Of a stretch of 8,337 nucleotides of DNA, positions 6,055-8,337 are shown piece by piece (positions within the stretch are counted from its first letter, which is position 1; each line of letters begins with the position of its first letter). The position numbers and the translations under genes were made by a program. The DNA comes from Candidatus Omnitrophota bacterium (lineage in GTDB: Bacteria > Omnitrophota > Gorgyraeia > Gygaellales > Profunditerraquicolaceae): contig JAFGET010000008.1 of the NCBI GenBank assembly GCA_016931435.1, positions 1 through 8,337 on the forward strand. Reading direction: 5' to 3'. Below the pieces are notes generated by a model, which had not been told where the DNA came from, made no database searches, and saw only the letters and a program-made list of their open reading frames with translations.

Positions 6055-7470
6055 TTATAGACCTAATATGTATTTGGTGAGGATATTGAAAAACCTGGTT
6101 ATTTCGTCCTTATGCCGCAATGCCGCGATTTTCCTTAATACGCGCCAGTGGTAAAAATAAAACCGCCGGAAGGCGTATTTTTGCAGCCGTTTCAGGTCTT
6201 CTTCAGCAATCCCGGGAGGGCAATAAACCGGGCTCTTTTTTGTAAACCCTACCGTTTGAATATAATTGTCCCATTTATCTGTTGTTATCCTGTTCTCTCT
6301 TTTGGCGATCTCATAAAGCTCCGTACCCGGATAGGGAACAGCGATAGAGAAGCTGGCATAATCCAATTTGAGGCTCCTTGCGAATTCTATCGTCTCCAAA
6401 ACCGTCTCTTTTGTTTCGGTCGGCAGCCCTATGACAAATGACGCCCTGCTTTCTAAACCAAACCTTCTAGTCAATGCGGTGGCTTCCCTGATCTGTTTTT
6501 TCGTTATTTTTTTATCTATCTTCTGTAATATCCCTTCATTCCCGGATTCAATGCCGAAATAAACTAAAAAACATCCCGCTTCCTTCATCAGCGGCAAAAT
6601 CTCTTGATTAACGGAATCTATGCGCGCGGCACACGACCATACCAGCTTCTTATGCAGCCCCTTTTTGATCATAAGACGCGAAAATTCTTCCACTCTTTTG
6701 TTGTTCAAGACGAAATTATCATCAATGAACCTGATCTGCCTGGCGCCGAACTTTTCCGCTGCCATCTGGCATTCCTCCGCCATCCTTGCGGCGGACTGCA
6801 TACGCCAGGTCTTATTAAACATCAGGTTCCCTACGCAAAAAATACATTTCATCGGGCAGCCCCTGCTTGTCATAAGGTGGAAAACAGGCAATCTCTTAGC
6901 CGTATCAACGCTGGGCAAATACTTCTCGACGGGAAGAAGCTCATATTCGGGAATAGGTAATGTATTCAGGTCCTTGATAATCTCCCTGTCGGGATTATGG
7001 ATGATCTTTGTATCCCGCCTGTAACTTAAGCCGTTGATCTCTGAAGTGCTTTTATCTTGCAATAACTCAAGCAGTGTATTCTCGCCTTCCCCCCTGACAA
7101 CAAAATCAATTTGTGAATTTTCCAGGAAATTTTCAGACATAAAAGTAGCGTGCGGGCCGCCGGCAAGCTGGATAATATCGGGATAGTTTTTCTTGATCAT
7201 ATCTGATAACTCATAGATCCTGTGCACTAGGGGGGTCGTGGTGGTAAACCCGACAAAAGAATATTTTTCTTCTTTTATCTTTTTAAGGACTGCCTTTATC
7301 GGGTCAGCCTCGATATTACAATCCACGATATCGCCTTTAAACCCCTTGGAATGGAGGAAGGATAAAAGATATAACAGGTTCAACGGAGGGACTTTATCCG
7401 CAAATCTGCTTATTATCCCCCAATTTTCCTGGTAGCTCTCGGATGGATTAACCAACAAAATATCTTTCAT
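6055..7470 (-). CDS. B12-binding-like domain / radical SAM protein (COG1032 type)
   Basis: The 471-residue protein has the layout of cobalamin-binding-like radical SAM enzymes. The N-terminal domain (about 1-150) begins MKDILLVNPSES and carries PPLNLLYLLSFL (28-39), AGGPHAT (103-109) and VRGEGEN (125-131). The radical SAM core follows, with the 4Fe-4S motif SRGCPMKCIFC (202-212: C205, C209, C212), FIDDNF (248-253) and FGIESGN (305-311), then a basic C-terminal tail. The domain lacks the DxHxxG motif of His-on cobalamin proteins (VDCNIEA stands in that place), as is common in this family. Known relatives do methylations, cyclisations and other radical reactions; the substrate here is unknown, with a sugar or lipid modification plausible from context. 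An ATG at 7521 would add 17 residues overlapping the upstream gene by 50 bases. The ATG at 7470, one base after that gene's stop, restores the family's usual N-terminus. Confidence 0.85.
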   Translation of the reverse strand: MKDILLVNPSESYQENWGIISRFADKVPPLNLLYLLSFLHSKGFKGDIVDCNIEADPIKAVLKKIKEEKYSFVGFTTTTPLVHRIYELSDMIKKNYPDIIQLAGGPHATFMSENFLENSQIDFVVRGEGENTLLELLQDKSTSEINGLSYRRDTKIIHNPDREIIKDLNTLPIPEYELLPVEKYLPSVDTAKRLPVFHLMTSRGCPMKCIFCVGNLMFNKTWRMQSAARMAEECQMAAEKFGARQIRFIDDNFVLNNKRVEEFSRLMIKKGLHKKLVWSCAARIDSVNQEILPLMKEAGCFLVYFGIESGNEGILQKIDKKITKKQIREATALTRRFGLESRASFVIGLPTETKETVLETIEFARSLKLDYASFSIAVPYPGTELYEIAKRENRITTDKWDNYIQTVGFTKKSPVYCPPGIAEEDLKRLQKYAFRRFYFYHWRVLRKIAALRHKDEITRFFNILTKYILGL

Positions 7471-7471
7471 T

Positions 7472-8337
7472 TTAAGGCGTTTCCTTTCTTTTTTTAATAT
7501 TGACAAAGGCGAAAGAGGCAAATATCGCCATGATAGGAAGCAGCGTATCCCTGATCCTGATCGCTGTGCCTATATTGGATACGGACATAGAGAAAGAAGC
7601 GGTAAATATAAAGGCTAATACCAGCGGGAAAAATATCCTATAGAGAAGACCCAATCTGATAATCCTGTAAATCCCCACAAAAGAGAAAAATAAAAGAAAA
7701 TACCATAATAGCACTATGGGCTGAAATAATAATAACCCGGCCGAACGCGTTACGTTCCATATAAAAGGCTCCAATAAAAAATGCGTTAACGACAGGATTA
7801 AAAATTTAATAAATGAGGCGAAGGTATACATATCCTGATTACCGCTTAATAAGTCATAATTTATCCCTCCGCTGGTCAGGAATCCTTTATTTATGCTCAA
7901 TAAATAACCGTAACTTTTTACACAATAAAGGCTTATCTTTTCCTTGAATACGGCTGCCGATAATAAGAATATGAATAAAAAAACCAGCAGTTGAAAGGTG
8001 CGGCAGCGCATCTTTAAGAAATATCTTCTGAATAACAAATATATAAAATAGGTCAAAAAAGTAATCGCCAATATAGGCAACATGGACTTCATCCTTAATG
8101 TTATCAAATACAAGGAAGCGAAAAGCGTAAAAAATAAATACGCCAGGCGCGCCACAGCCTCTTTACGGGAAATAAGCCTATCCGTGCCCCATATAACGCT
8201 CACCAGAAAAAAAATGAACTGGTTGTCCTTTAAATCGCTCACGGACCACAAAATCATAGTCGGGAAAAATAGTAAGGCACATATGGCAAATCTGCCGGCT
8301 GAATTTGAAGATATCCTGAAAGCTAAATCATAAACCA
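7472..8337 (-). CDS. Multi-pass membrane protein, C-terminal part (runs off right edge); GT39-like or polymerase-like
   Basis: The reading frame is open from the stop at 7472 to the window end, so the gene begins beyond base 8337 and the first ATG at 8257 is probably internal. The 287 visible residues hold about eight or nine hydrophobic segments (roughly 15-30, 38-50, 62-80, 84-103, 113-129, 175-190, 199-222, 232-249 and 263-279) with basic loops, ending in a lysine-rich cytoplasmic tail. FPTMILWSVSDLKDNQ (24-39) and SNIGTAIRIRDTLLP (253-267) recall conserved stretches in large membrane proteins of polysaccharide clusters, namely PMT/ArnT-like (GT39-type) glycosyltransferases and related polymerase-like proteins. 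Any catalytic acidic loop of such an enzyme would be near the N-terminus, outside the window, so the reaction cannot be confirmed. It ends one base before the radical SAM start. Membrane nature is certain; the family is a moderate guess. Confidence 0.6.
   Translation of the reverse strand, partial: VYDLAFRISSNSAGRFAICALLFFPTMILWSVSDLKDNQFIFFLVSVIWGTDRLISRKEAVARLAYLFFTLFASLYLITLRMKSMLPILAITFLTYFIYLLFRRYFLKMRCRTFQLLVFLFIFLLSAAVFKEKISLYCVKSYGYLLSINKGFLTSGGINYDLLSGNQDMYTFASFIKFLILSLTHFLLEPFIWNVTRSAGLLLFQPIVLLWYFLLFFSFVGIYRIIRLGLLYRIFFPLVLAFIFTASFSMSVSNIGTAIRIRDTLLPIMAIFASFAFVNIKKRKETP
7481..7487 (-). promoter_or_regulatory. Possible ribosome binding site for the radical SAM gene
   Basis: Minus-strand bases 7487 to 7481 read AAAGGAA, inside the last codons of the membrane protein gene and ten bases before the ATG at 7470. 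Spacing is slightly long, but it supports the shorter start over the ATG at 7521. Confidence 0.4.

Noticed and set aside
6620..7024. Plus-strand open frame of 134 codons, and the overlapping one at 6604-6960
   Set aside because: Both lie wholly within the radical SAM gene on the other strand, have no recognisable domain, and are mirrored frames of a well-supported protein.
7471..7521. Longer start for the radical SAM protein at 7521
   Set aside because: The extra 17 residues are basic and unlike the family, and overlap 50 bases of the upstream gene. The ATG at 7470 gives the usual VNPS-type N-terminus.

Overview
The window is a densely packed, one-directional block of eight genes, all on the minus strand and transcribed from high to low coordinates. 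It reads as part of a cell-surface polysaccharide (capsule, exopolysaccharide or O-antigen type) biosynthesis cluster. No plus-strand gene, tRNA, rRNA, CRISPR array or transposase is visible. Base composition is moderately AT-rich, with many AAA, ATA, TTT and AGG codons. The protein families and the surface-glycan setting would fit an uncultured bacterium such as an Omnitrophota/PVC-like lineage, but this taxonomic guess is weak and rests on general style only.

In transcription order: (1) the C-terminal part of a multi-pass membrane protein that enters from the right edge (7472-8337); (2) a B12-binding-like/radical SAM protein (6055-7470); (3) and (4) two GT4-like glycosyltransferases (4837-6036 and 3754-4833); (5) a 138-base gap filled almost completely by two adjacent imperfect hairpins (3622-3741); (6) an AsnB-type glutamine-dependent amidotransferase (1729-3615); (7) a membrane-anchored or secreted transglutaminase-fold protein (1030-1725); (8) a zinc-ribbon plus SAM-dependent methyltransferase (200-1048); (9) the first 60 residues of a Wzx-type flippase leaving at the left edge (1-182). 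Except at the hairpin gap, junctions are 1 to 18 bases apart or overlap by 19 bases, as in an operon with translational coupling.

Inferred division of labour: the two glycosyltransferases build the repeat unit on a lipid carrier at the cytoplasmic face. The amidotransferase, methyltransferase and radical SAM protein could decorate sugars or the lipid. The flippase moves the lipid-linked unit outward. The multi-pass protein could polymerise, ligate or glycosylate on the outer face, and the transglutaminase-like protein would act outside the cytoplasm. No initiating sugar-phosphate transferase, chain-length regulator or export channel lies inside the window.

The points most worth a second look are the double-hairpin gap before the amidotransferase, the transglutaminase-like protein with isoleucine where the catalytic histidine is expected, and three gene boundaries where the longest ATG-type reading frame is probably not the real one (amidotransferase, radical SAM protein, edge membrane protein).
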